A DNA stretch of 64,000 bases from Branchipolynoe longqiensis (Eukaryota > Annelida > Polychaeta > Phyllodocida > Polynoidae), in NCBI GenBank assembly GCA_030323885.1, contig CM059199.1:3555923-3619922 (forward strand), in the 5' to 3' direction. This document shows positions 9,532-19,574 of this stretch, piece by piece. The notes beneath the pieces were generated by a model. That model did no database searches, was not told where the DNA came from, and saw only the letters and a program-made list of their open reading frames with translations. The stretch's first letter is position 1, and each line of letters opens with the position of its first letter. The translations under genes were made by a program, and so were the position numbers.

Positions 9532-9711
9532 CACATATGTATAGTATAGGGCATATTCTTCTTCTTCGCCCGTTGAGGCGTCAGCTCCCATCCACACAAA
9601 CATCTCCTCAGCCATGTCGTAGATGAACGTGTCGCCTACTGCCCAACTTTGGGCATAGGCCACAAACAAGTGCTCTCCAGTTTTCGCTCTCCAAGTTTCT
9701 TGTTCGTGATT
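9532..9711 (-). CDS. Gelsolin/villin-like repeat fragment (candidate exon)
   Basis: On the minus strand about 60 codons read as the core of a gelsolin-type repeat: a W.....GEHLFVAYAQSW start, then VGDTFIYDMAEEMFVWMGAD, then ASTGEEEE. The pattern G-D-x-F-I-x-D followed by E-x-F-V-W-x-G and an acidic helix start is characteristic of gelsolin, villin and severin repeats, which bind actin in a calcium-dependent way. The 5' side begins right after TTACAG, an acceptable splice acceptor core but with a weak pyrimidine tract. The 3' side runs into CCACCC-rich sequence with no consensus donor. It may be a real exon with an unusual donor, or an isolated fragment. The assignment rests on motif recall, not alignment. 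Confidence 0.4.
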
Positions 9712-9879
9712 CTGTAACGTTGTTCTTTTTCCAGGGTGGGGTTGTTGGCCCCACACCCAACCCCCAACCTGGAGGACCAGTTGCATATGCTTGCATTTAA
9801 ATACATTCATCTATATGCATGTACATGTATGTGCCCATATACGTAATGGGCGCAAGTGGTACATAAGCACCCCTCAGGT

Positions 9880-10043
9880 TCGGATTAGCGCCGGTGGCGG
9901 CGCCACCGGTCGTATCAATGATGGGGCCAGACAGACAGTATTGCATCGCATAGCAGGTATAGGTACATCATACAGTAAGTAATAATGGATAATAGCAGGA
10001 ATTCCCTACCGCGAATTTATACTCCCATAATTGCTTATACATC

Positions 10044-10045
<2 letters not shown>
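9880..10045 (+). repeat. Dispersed repeat ending in CCCATAATGCTTATACATCA, copy 1
   Basis: The 3' part (TTTATACTCCCATAATTGCTTATACATCA), followed directly by (AT)n, recurs at 10375-10476 and 49555-49680. The 5' region has a self-complementary GCGCCGGTGGCGGCGCCACC core. Each copy ending in an AT microsatellite suggests a retroelement tail or a shared target. Confidence 0.55.
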
Positions 10046-10090
<45 letters not shown>

Positions 10091-10092
<2 letters not shown>

Positions 10093-10273
10093 CAGTAAAA
10101 CCTCTCTAAATCGATAGATCTTGGGACCGACATTAAGTGGTCCATTTAGGAGGTGGTCGGTTTAGGGAGGTAGAATATGGTTATAATGGTATCTTTGGGA
10201 CCGAAATAAAACGATCGATATAGCGGAGTGGTCGATCTGTGGAGGTGACCGACCAGAGAGGTTTTACTGTGTA
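10091..10273 (-). mobile_element. MITE-2, full copy
   Basis: TACAGTAAAACCTCTCTAAA start and GAGAGGTTTTACTGTGTA end. The interior is in the opposite orientation to the 2307 copy. It is inserted next to (AT)n. Confidence 0.85.
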
Positions 10274-10475
10274 TAAATATACTCAATCCTCAGACACGAG
10301 TGGCAATGCATTGCGCCCATGGAGGAGACTGACCAGTGGTCATATGATGATGTGGGGGGGGGGGGAGCGGAAGCACCCACATAGAGTATTACAGTGACAT
10401 TAATATACAACAATAATGATAACAATTTCCTCCTGGGCCGATTTACTCCCATAATGCTTTTGCATCACATATATA

Positions 10476-10655
10476 TACAGTATAACCCCTTTAAACCAAA
10501 CTTGAAGGGACCCTAGAAATTTATTTGGATTAACCGATCATTGGTTAAACCGAGCTTTGACTTAAACTTAGACTTGGCTTTGACAAAACCGCAGGTGCAT
10601 TATGAATGTAATATACAATGTATGTGTACACTTTGATTATTGTTTTTTTTATGTA
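10476..10655 (-). mobile_element. MITE-3 short module
   Basis: Reverse-orientation copy of the module seen at 1-190. It starts TACAGTATAACCCCTTTAAA and ends with the (T)n ATGTATA segment abutting the next MITE-3. Confidence 0.8.
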
Positions 10656-10657
10656 TA

Positions 10658-10964
10658 TACAGTATAACCCTATCCCCATTAAACCAAGCTCGGTTAAACC
10701 AAATGATCGGTTAATGCAAACTTTTGTTGTCTCAGATGACCTTATAACCACATCAAAGTTTGGTTTAACCATATGGGAAGTGGCCTGGAGCCCGACAATT
10801 TTGTTTGGATTAACCGATAGTTTGGATTAAGCAACTTTGGTTTAACCAACTTTTTTTATATGATCAATGGTAGTAATACTAGTATTTTGCCGGGCCGCCG
10901 AAAAAAGTTTGGATTAACAGATCGTTTGGTTTAACCGAGCTTGGTTTAACGGGGTTCTACTGTA
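10658..10964 (+). mobile_element. MITE-3 long form
   Basis: About 307 bp bounded by TACAGTATAACCCTATCCCC and the complementary GGTTTAACGGGGTTCTACTGTA. Internal GGTTAAACC/GGTTTAACC motifs repeat in both directions, giving strong hairpin potential. A second long copy is at 12891-13229. Confidence 0.8.
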
Positions 10965-11077
10965 TATGCCACATATACCTATTTTTCAATACCTCGGTGG
11001 CGCCCTCTGTGATCCCCGCTGCGCATGCGCTGAGGATCACCAGTTCCGGGCAGATAAACAAGTCTTGCTGCTGATTG

Positions 11078-11091
11078 CCGCTGGTGGCGCT
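11078..11091 (+). promoter_or_regulatory. CTCF-like core motif
   Basis: CCGCTGGTGGCGCT, a good match to the CCGCGNGGNGGCAG form. The surrounding 10990-11180 is a small CpG-rich island with an NRF1-type TGCGCATGCGCT at 11029. Confidence 0.35.
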
Positions 11092-11299
11092 GAATGCTTT
11101 ATGTGTGGGCGCGTCCACTGAACTTCTCAACGCCCCGTTTGAAGTTCACTATCGATTAGGGCGCTCCTAGCGGCAATTAATCAAACAAAGCACAGTTCAA
11201 TGTCAGTTAATCATGTCTCAAACCCAGTGCGCCTCAATAATGCACATTTTCCAAGCCCCCTCAGGCACACAAGCTAGGTGTGTTAAGTTTTTTGGATGG

Positions 11300-11600
11300 T
11301 TGTTGGAGTTTTCCCTCCTGGCAACATCTATGGTCATAACAGGATGGGTACCGACTTGTGACAGTGCGCAGTGATGGCACATTTATAGTGATTGGGAGAC
11401 CAGGCTGCCAGCAACATGACCTGATGATATCCCACTCAGTCACATTATCCTGACACTGAGAAACCATTCCTTGCTTATATCCTATTAATGCTGAGCGCCT
11501 GGCTAGGATTTGACAAGTATCAATGTTGTAAGTCATTGGTTTGACTCGACGGGGAATCAAGCGGCTAGACGGTGCTCTACAGATTCGGTCACCGCGTCCA
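11300..11600 (-). mobile_element. SINE-beta copy
   Basis: Minus-strand tail and body, with a decayed head that ends at the complement of GGACGCGGTGACCGAATCTG. The B box region is partly deleted. Confidence 0.75.
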
Positions 11601-11740
11601 GTCCAGGTATATTAAAGACACGCAACAGACATCATATGAATTGATATCGCGGCTAGAGCGGGACTCAAACCCACATCTCGTTGCATTCTGGGCCAGTGTG
11701 CTAACCATTACACCACATAGACTCCCTGATAATGATATCA
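11600..11740 (-). repeat. tRNA-like sequence, probable SINE head or tRNA pseudogene
   Basis: Read on minus it shows TGTGGTGTAATGGTTAGCAC (A-box-like) and GTGGGTTTGAGTCCCGC (B-box-like) about 35 bp apart, the layout of a tRNA. No closed acceptor stem is evident, so a working tRNA is not claimed. Confidence 0.4.
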
Positions 11741-11949
11741 CCACACGACCCACGCTCACCTGTCTATGTGGCTCCTTGCCTGAGAGGTCATTGCAGACTA
11801 ATACACTATGATTAGTGTTCCTGAAGGGTCGGGGGATAGAGGGGGGGGGGGGGGGGGGTGAGTCACGCCGTGGTATGTAGTCTATCTGTGTCTTTAGTGT
11901 AATTGCTTAATGTGTGCACTTTGTGTGCGGATGTTAGTTATGGGTCTAG

Positions 11950-12281
11950 TTATTTGTTGTTTTACGTCCTAGCAACATCTATGGTCATATCAGGACGGGC
12001 ACCGACTTGTGAGAGTGCGCAATCATGGCGACTTTATAGTGCTGCCTCACTTGGAGACCAGGCCGCCAGCACCATGACCTGATATCCCACCTAGTCACAT
12101 TATCTTGACACCGAGTTAACCAGTCATTGCCCTATCTTAATAATGCCGAGCGCCTGGCTAGGAAGCGATAAATATACATTTTTAAATCATTGGTTTGATT
12201 CGACCAGGGTTCGAACCCACGATCTCTTGTGCTACCAACACGGGAGACGGACGCTCTAACTCATTCAGCTGTCCCGTCTGG
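11950..12281 (-). mobile_element. SINE-alpha, full length
   Basis: It starts at tail TTATTTGTTGTTTTACGTCC and ends at the complement of the GACGGG head, with both promoter boxes recognisable. Confidence 0.9.
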
Positions 12282-12299
12282 TATATGGGTCTAGTTGCT

Positions 12300-12885
12300 A
12301 TAGTACAAGAATAACAGGCTCCGGTTTGTTGGAAACAAAGACTATATTCATAGACAGGTGCACACATTATACCTATAGGAACTCGCATGATAACTGGTGG
12401 GGGGGGGGGGGTCGTCTATGTGATCTATTATATCAAATATACATAGCATATAAAATATATATAATAATATAAATATGTAATATAGAAAATATGCAACATC
12501 CATCCATAACATCATTTAAAAACCACCCGTCACATCATTTTAACCCACGTATCAAAATCATATAAGATTTGATTGATTACAGTTAAGCCAAAAGAATTGT
12601 TTCTTACAAGAAAAACAGTTGGTCATAGGTATGGTGTCGATATGCGATATTTTCAAATTTTGTCTTTAGCGCAATATCATATGCACATTTAAAAAATACT
12701 TTTGGTGGGATAGATTAAATACATGTAGTATTGCTAATGTACTCAATACACATAGTTAACAACATCTGTTTGCCTTTCTACCCCTCCCCCCTAATGAAGG
12801 CAAAATCATTACCAAAAATGGAAACCAAAAATGTAGTACAGTTTCTGAGAATGACCCGTACAGACATGTATAGTAACCGCCCAAT
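12300..12885. other. AT-rich interval, no gene seen
   Basis: TATAAAATA-type composition, no convincing frame, no repeat recognised apart from a poly-G run at 12398. Confidence 0.5.
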
Positions 12886-12890
12886 ATGTG

Positions 12891-13229
12891 TACAGTATAA
12901 CCCCGTTAACCCAAGCTCGGTTAAACCACACAATCGGCTAATCCAAGCTTTTTTCAGCAGCCCGACAAAATACTACCATAAAAAAGTTGGTTAAACCAAA
13001 GTTGGTTAATCCAAACTATCGGTTAAACCAAGCAAAATGGTCAGACCCAAGGCCACTCCGGTATGCTTAAACCAAACTTTCATGTGGTTATAAAAATATA
13101 AGGTCATCGGAGACCCCACTGACTTTTTTATATCATAAATGGTAGTATTTTGCCAGGCTGCCAACAAAAGTTGGACGATTAACCAATCGTTTGGTTTAAC
13201 TGAGCTTGGTTTATCGGGGTTATAATGTA
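12891..13229 (+). mobile_element. MITE-3 long form, first unit of an array
   Basis: TACAGTATAACCCCGTTAAC at the start and GGTTTATCGGGGTTATAATGTA at the end. Interior as in the 10658 copy. Two short modules follow without a gap. Confidence 0.8.
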
Positions 13230-13546
13230 CATACATAAAAAACAATAATCAAAGTGTCCACATACATTGTATATTACATGTACAATACACGCTTACTCAA
13301 AGTCAAAGTCAAAGCCAAAGCTCGATTAAACCAATGATCGGTTAATCCAAACAAACGTCTCGGGTCCCTTCAAGTTTGGTTTAACGGGATTATACTGTAC
13401 ATACATAAAAAACAATAATCAAAGTGTCCACATAGATTGTATATTACATGTGCAATACACGCTTAATCAAAGCCAAAAGTTGGTTAAACCAATGATCGGT
13501 TAATCCAAACAAATTTAAAAATTTGGTTTAATGGGGTTATACTGTA
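13230..13546 (+). repeat. Two tandem MITE-3 short modules
   Basis: Units 13230-13399 and 13400-13546 share the order CATACATAAAAAACAATAAT, GTGTCCACATA, CAATACACGCTTA, GGTTAAACCAATGATCGGTT and the GGGGTTATACTGTA terminus. The array is head-to-tail with the long form, which looks like local tandem amplification of a transposon end. Confidence 0.8.
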
Positions 13547-13701
13547 CTTGGTTTCTATGGCAACATTTCTTGCGGTGACGGTTGCTACGTTTGCGCGGAA
13601 AGACGGGGGATCCTCTGTAACTAAAGAATGTCCTGCGCTTCAAGTTCTATCAGTATCACGCACCAAAGTGACCCGCGGTGCATCTTGGTTATCCACCCCT
13701 C

Positions 13702-14055
13702 TTAAAGCTGCATAGTTCGATGAAAACATCAAATTTTCAAAACCAAAACAATCATCTAGATTTGATTCTACATCTCTTACTTAGATACTGGTTCACTTAT
13801 TAAACATGTGTCGTTACATATACTGGAATACTGAAGCAATTTAATATAACATGTTACTACAGAAGCTTATGGTGTCAAGACTTTTGGCATGCTTGCCAAA
13901 ATTAATTTAGCATGGTTGCACTTCAAATATCTCGAAGGTTCGCCATTAAAAATAAAAGGTACTTAAAACTAAAGTTAGATAGATTATAATGATCACTCTA
14001 ATGTATTTATCTAAGAAAATGTCAAATTCAAAACCATCGGACTGTGCAACTTTAA
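13702..14055 (+). mobile_element. MITE-1, full copy
   Basis: TTAAAGCTGCATAGTTCGAT start, ACTGTGCAACTTTAA end, 354 bp. The best complete copy for defining internal order, together with 54356 and 33490. Confidence 0.9.
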
Positions 14056-14082
14056 GGTGGAACCCGCTGGATCTGGCACAGT

Positions 14083-14426
14083 TTGTTTGTTTGTTTGCTG
14101 TTGTTTTACGTCCTAGCAACGTCTATGGTCATATCATGACGGGTACCGACTTGTGACAGTGCGCACTCATGGCAACTTTATAGTGCTGCCCCACTGGAAG
14201 ACCAGGCCACCAGCACCAATGACCTGATATCCCACTCAGTCACATTATCCTGACACTGAGCCAATCAGTCCCTGCCCTATCCTAATCAGCTAATAATGCC
14301 GAGTGCCAGGCTAGGAAGCGACAAGTATAGATTTTTAAGTCATTGGTTTGACTCGACCAGGGTTCGAACCCACGATCTACCAACACGGGAGACGCACGCT
14401 CTAACTCATTCGGCCATCCCGTCTGG
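14083..14426 (-). mobile_element. SINE-alpha, full length with 16-bp target-site duplication
   Basis: The reference copy. CTGGATCTGGCACAGT occurs at 14067-14082 and again, identical, at 14427-14442. The element is 344 bp with an AAC-rich tail at low coordinate and the GACGGG tRNA-like head at high coordinate. The long duplication and terminal promoter boxes establish an RNA-mediated insertion by LINE machinery. Confidence 0.95.
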
Positions 14427-14529
14427 CTGGATCTGGCACAGTGAGTGGGTTTGTTCCCCTAACATCACCACACACGCCACCTCATTCCTACTCCAGTGGT
14501 TTCAAATCACAAAAGGCCCCGTCCACATG

Positions 14530-15000
14530 CCTACGCCCCCCCCCCCCCCCCCGCCCCTTCCTCCAACAACCGCTGTGATTACCGCCTCTTCTCCGGTGTT
14601 TCAAACAGGGGCATGTTATTTTATCCGTTGTTCGGTTGTTGGAGGGTCTGGTAGGGTGCGGGTGGGAGGTGGGGTGTTGTGGTGTTTTGGTGGTGGTGGT
14701 GGGGAGTACCCCCGCACTTCCTGCTCCCCCCCCCCCCTCCTCCGCTCCTGGTAGGCGGCGCTATGACGTGGGTAGGAGGGGGTGGGGTGGGGGTGGCGGA
14801 GTTTACGATCCTTTCTCAGGAAATACATTTTAGTCGGCTTTATCCACTCGGGTGAAAAGTCATAAAGGCACTTCAAAAGGTGCGGGTTGCCCCCGGCAGG
14901 GTTATGTGGGTGTGGGTGTGGGTGTGGGTGTGGGTGTGGGGGGATGTGGGGTGTGGGGGTGGGGGTCACATGAGTAAGGGAGGGAACTACCTGTAGGAGC
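14530..15000. repeat. GC-rich simple sequence region
   Basis: Poly-C runs (14528-14552, 14727-14740), GGTGGT repeat and (GTGTGG)n at 14905-14945. No gene. Confidence 0.75.
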
Positions 15001-15045
15001 GGTGCTGGGTGTACTGGGGAGCTGAAGGGGGGTGGGGGACTGGTC

Positions 15046-15098
15046 AGTCTGTCTGTCAGTCAGTCAGTCAGTTAGTCAGTCAGTCAGTCAGTCAGTCA
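15046..15098. repeat. (GTCA)n microsatellite
   Basis: Uninterrupted apart from one or two substitutions, about 13 units. Confidence 0.9.
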
Positions 15099-15177
15099 AG
15101 CAATCCACGCACTAGACTAGAGAGCCACCTCTCGGACATATCTCTCTACATGAACCGCTGCCTTTTTCACTCCACAG

Positions 15178-15247
15178 GGCACCAACTGGAGTAGGTGTAC
15201 GGATTTGTTATCTGCCCAAGTCACTGCTGCGACTGTTTAATTAAAAG
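15178..15247 (+). other. Exon-like segment between consensus splice sites
   Basis: A strong acceptor (CTGCCTTTTTCACTCCACAG, ending 15177) is followed 70 bp later by a good donor (AAAAG then GTAAGA at 15248). One frame stays open to a TAA only 3 bases before the donor; the other two have earlier stops, so if transcribed the exon is non-coding or ends a frame. It lies just before a CpG-rich region. Confidence 0.3.
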
Positions 15248-15399
15248 GTAAGACATTTCACCTTACTTCCTCCTGGTTAAAACTTCAAGTGAAGTTGTCA
15301 CGAGCAAGTTGTGCCGATGGGGCTGAGGTGTGGATGTGTGTGTACAGGAGGGGCTGGGGGCGTCGTGAGAGGGTAGAGAGAGTGTCAGTGGGGTGTGTT

Positions 15400-15640
15400 G
15401 GGAGGTGGGTCTCTATTTTTTGGGTTGCGCGCGACGGAATCTTGTTAAGGGTTGGGATTAATTATCGTTGGGTCGCGCCTGGTCACCCCGGGGTCGGGGT
15501 TAATGCGCCGAGAGCCCGCGTGGTGGCGCGCGACGCGTCGTAAGGATAACCCCGACACCCCATTGGCTGGTGCCCCCACGGCGGAGGGTCCGGTTGCACC
15601 ACCAGGGGGCGGGTCGGGGGGTCAGCGCGGCGGGAGGGAG
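15400..15640. promoter_or_regulatory. CpG-rich patch with two CTCF-like cores
   Basis: CCGCGTGGTGGCGC at 15516-15529 and CCACCAGGGGGCGG at 15599-15612 are both close to the animal CTCF consensus, in the same orientation and 83 bp apart. CpG density is high. An inverted CCAAT (ATTGG) lies at 15562-15566. Regulatory role is inferred. Confidence 0.35.
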
Positions 15641-16029
15641 GGAGGCTGAGGGTGGGCAGGGGGGTGGGAGTGGGACTAGACACAGCCGGACAGCTCCCAC
15701 TCCTACCTCTACACCCCCCCCCTCCCAGCTTCCCGCCCACTCTCCCCCACCCCCATCCCGCGCCCCCTCCCGGTGTTTGTTCCTGATACCCTGACCCACT
15801 GTGTAGCCAGCAGGCTCAGCATCCAGGGAGTTAGAGGGCATCTCTCCCTAGCCCATCCTTGGACAGGACGTCACCCCACATGGACTATCAATCCTCTCAC
15901 CACCACCGCCACCACCATCACCACCACCACCACCACGCGCCGAGTTTAACCCAACACCTGTCATTACTGTCTCAAAGTCAAAAGAGAAATGACCTCCACC
16001 TCCCGGACTCATTAACAAGGTCAAACTCA

Positions 16030-16100
16030 AAGTCAAATTAGGCTGACTACAACTACAACTTCAACTACAACTACAACTACAACTACAACTACATCAAACC
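16030..16100. repeat. (ACTACA)n microsatellite
   Basis: Imperfect CAACTACAACTA repeat. Preceded at 15893-15935 by CACCAC/CATCAC repeat. Confidence 0.85.
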
Positions 16101-16159
16101 ACCTACTACACTACATTGCACTACACCCTCCATCCAATCTGTTTTTTTTCTTTTCTTTA

Positions 16160-16963
16160 CAAATTAATACCCAATATCTTGGTTAAAAAGTGTTTTCCGG
16201 CCTTGTGAGGAGTCAGGCCTACCGATTTCCGATTTCTGGTTTCCTATTCTTCCACGAAGTGCTGGAGTTCCGATCCTCTTGGGTTTCATAACCCCCGACC
16301 AGCCAGCCAGCCAGGGGGGAGCACGGGTCCCCGGTGTCGGACGGTTCGGCGGCGCGCGTCGGGCGACGGGCGGTGGAAGGCGGGGGGGGCCTGCGCCGTA
16401 ATTTTGATTATTTGTGGAGTCATTGCCGCGTCCGGCCACCAGCGATTTGCGGAGACGGAGACGGGGAGGAAGTGGCCGCGACCGGCGGGAGACGGACGTA
16501 AACCTACCGCCTGCGCCCGGCCCGCCCCGCTCCGCTCCCGGCCCGGCCCGGAACCAGCTCCAGTACCCGGTGAAAGTCCCCGCCAGCCGGCCAACCAACC
16601 AGCAAAGAACTCTTATAGTGAAGTAACAACAGGACTCCGCCCTCCCGGCTCCAGACACTGACAGGACAAGACAGGACAGAAAGATAGATGGATTAAACAC
16701 CTCCGCGCCCCGAGCACAACGCGCGAGTCAACGGATGTCAGGGCTGTCCATTTATCACCCGCTTCTTGTTAGACAAGCTGAAACACTTTGGACTCCTGGC
16801 CCAATTTACCCCCAGTTATTCAGCCTGTCCAGAAGCTGCGAGGCGCGGCCGTGAGGCGGGGCCGTGAGGTGAGGCAGTGAGGCGGGGGCCCGTGCCGTGA
16901 TTTATAGACAACCTGTTCTCAGACAACTATAGCTAAGTGCTGAGATTGCGCGCCGGGGACGGG
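16160..16963 (+). promoter_or_regulatory. CpG island, possible first exon
   Basis: The most CpG-dense stretch of the window (core 16310-16580). Its right edge has a consensus donor (GGGGACGGG then GTGAGT, at 16964). A non-coding first exon of a plus-strand gene continuing beyond recognisable sequence is possible. A 178-codon minus-strand frame also crosses the island, but GC-rich islands open frames by chance and it resembles nothing I know. Confidence 0.35.
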
Positions 16964-17249
16964 GTGAGTGCTTTAGTGGTATTTATTCGCGTGTTCTGCT
17001 GTTTTTTGTTTTTGTTTTCTGTTGTCTGCGTCGCGTTCTACTATTAGGCATGCAACACTTCGTTCAGTATAATTGTGGTTCGCGTTTCTTTTACCTGTTT
17101 ACTTAACCCGTTAGCTTGTCTGTTAGATCAAAGATTTAACATTCGCCTCCTGCTGGGGGAATTGTCGTGGTGGTTGGGGGGGGGGGGGTGCCTAACTAAG
17201 TCATGGCGCTATTGGCCTTTACAGAATCATTTACCACGGTTTGCTTCAG

Positions 17250-17460
17250 TAATGTGTATATATGTATATGTGTATTATAATGGATTATACTATGTGATGT
17301 ATATGTGTGTATATGCATATATCATTTTTTGTGTATATAATATCTTGTTTATAATTATAGATGTATGTGTATATATGTGCATAAATGTGTATATATGTGC
17401 ATAAATGTATATATATGTTGTTTATAGATGTATATATATATATATAATATGTTGTTTATA
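17250..17460. repeat. TATGTG-type microsatellite tract
   Basis: ATGTATATGTG repeats with some longer-period copies (GTGCATAAATGTATATATGT). The tyrosine/isoleucine-rich frames are artefacts. Confidence 0.85.
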
Positions 17461-17524
17461 GATGAACAATATACAAAAATGTACTGAAAGCAAAACGAGA
17501 ATAAACTGCAGTTAATGGCTACAG

Positions 17525-17858
17525 TTAAAGCTGCATAGTCTGATGAAAACATCAAATTTCTAGATTTGATCCTACATATCTAACTTAGATACTGGTGCAC
17601 TTATTAAGCATTTTTCACCACATAGAAGGCAATACTGAGTCAATTTAATTGAACCTGTTATTGCACAAACCTATGGTGAGAGTTGTGGCATGCTTGCCAA
17701 AATTAATTTGGCACGTTTGCACTTCAAATATCTAAAACATTAATCGTTTAAAATAACAGTTACTTCAAACTAAAGTAAGGCAGATTATAATGAGCAGCCT
17801 AATCTATTTATCTCAGAAAATGACAGAAACTCACAGCTCTCAGACTATGCAATTTTAA
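17525..17858 (+). mobile_element. MITE-1, full copy
   Basis: TTAAAGCTGCATAGTCTGAT to CAGACTATGCAATTTTAA, with a small internal deletion near the left end. Confidence 0.9.
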
Positions 17859-18190
17859 ATAATAAATATCGCATCTAGATTTTTTTTAATGGCGACAGGA
17901 CAATTTTCGATGATTCGGAAGCCAATGTTGAAAGGAAATTTAATGTGGGCTGAGTGTTGTGGGTGGAATAGCTATATATAGTAATGGTTGTCGTCAGTGT
18001 AATTTGATTTTGCACCTCGTGTAATGTCTCTGTTCATTCGATATCCATATTGTGTAATTTATATACACATATGATATACATATTTACACATAACATAACA
18101 TATTATACATAATATACATATTTACACATATATACATACATAATATACACAAATATATATATATACATACATAATATACACACATATGTA

Positions 18191-18281
18191 TATACATCAT
18201 CATCATGCTGTCGGTCGCGATGCGACAAAGACTGCTTTCATTACTTGACTGCCGCTCTCCATTTAGCTCTCTACTGTGAGA
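18191..18281 (-). mobile_element. LINE 3' end, about 85 bp (5'-truncated)
   Basis: CATCATCATCATGCTGTCGG and onward is nearly identical to 47265-47345, the 3' end of the reverse transcriptase element. It breaks off at GTGAGATATAATA. It is a very short insertion with the same (ATG)n terminus. Confidence 0.85.
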
Positions 18282-18289
18282 TATAATAA

Positions 18290-18960
18290 ATATATGCTAT
18301 ACATAAATATATATAAATAATGATATACATAAATATATAAAAAGATATATACATAAATATTTAAACATAAATATATACATTTACACATATATACATTTAC
18401 ACTTCGATGCATCTGATTCTGAGAAGGCACAATCCTGAGTGGATTAAATGAGTTTGATGTATTATTATTAGATTGCCTAGAGTTTGTGCTGGTTCAATTT
18501 ACTATATTGCCAATTATAATCTATGTTACTTTAATTTGGCTAACTTTAACTTGCACATTTTTACATTTTTACCTCATGGTCAGGGACGGTTTGAACCTCC
18601 TGGTGTTCGTTAACAGTTTGAACAGAATTGACTCAATATATTTCCTTAAAATCCTCTGCAGCAACAAATGAGGTTAATTTCCGTCGCTAGTGTTTGGTGT
18701 GTATATATCTTATTGCAGGGATCCCATTTCTCAGCGAAGTCACTGATTTCACTGAAAAGTGAGTTTCCAAATTAGCAGGGTTGGGAGGGAGGGGGGGGGG
18801 GGGATCCTGTATGCAGACAAAAGAAATCGGAATTCATGTTAGTCATGAAGTCTTAAAACAGTTGGAATTTCAAGGCCAAAGTATATCCAAGTAAGTGCAA
18901 GATTGCAGCATTTTAATCGTAGATTATACAAATAATTCCAGGTTTACATGCCCCCAGAAT
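18290..18960. other. AT-rich interval, no gene seen
   Basis: TATACATAAATA repeats to 18400, then unique AT-rich sequence. A poly-G run at 18789. No frame worth calling. Confidence 0.5.
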
Positions 18961-19075
18961 TCCTAGTTTTTCAGGTATTTTAAAATTGTTGTCAGTGGGA
19001 CCTCTGTTATTGGATATTGACATCAGACTGTAACGTTTTGAGTGCGCGTTCATCAGTGAATTTGCACAATATAGG

Positions 19076-19426
19076 GTATGCAATGACGTCATGCTAAACG
19101 GAAGTGCGGCCATTGTGGAGATACAACACAATAACAAACCTAACCTGATCAATGCATTTTCAATGGCAGGGAGCAATCTTCATACAGAAAGGGTGATATA
19201 TCTCTAAAACCACACCACCTAGAAACAAATCGCTTGGTACACATATATAAAATATATTCAACGAATAGATTATATTAAATTTATATGGTTCTGGTTCTGG
19301 ATCTCTATTAATTTGGAATGAAATAGACGTTTTGCACTGCACGTACCGGCCAACTCTATGGGTTGTTTACTGTTTGATATCGCCACAATTGCCGCACATT
19401 CCGGTTGATGACGTCACGTAAATACC
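19076..19426. mobile_element. MITE-5-related inverted-repeat element with paired CREs
   Basis: Imperfect terminal repeats of about 50 bp (TGACGTCAT...CGG...GTGCGGC.ATTGTGG) enclose a core shared with 6842-7336 (GGGAGCAATCTTCATACAG, ACCACACCACCTAGAAAC). Each arm carries a perfect CRE palindrome TGACGTCA, at 19084-19091 and 19409-19416. A solo unit of the nearby 61-bp minisatellite lies just upstream (about 19019-19060). Confidence 0.7.
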
Positions 19427-19574
19427 ATATATCCCTGGGTGCATTCAAAATCCATTGACCTTTATAGTGCACTTATTTGAGCATTTTTCCCTTAATATAT
19501 TCAAAAGTTATGTCAAACCGGAGAATGGTCGATTATAACTAGCAAACAAATATTTTTATCTTGAACTATGTAAG

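Noticed and set aside
16164..16700. 178-codon minus-strand frame starting with a signal-like segment
   Set aside because: It lies across the most CpG-rich stretch, where stop codons are rare, and has no recognisable domain.
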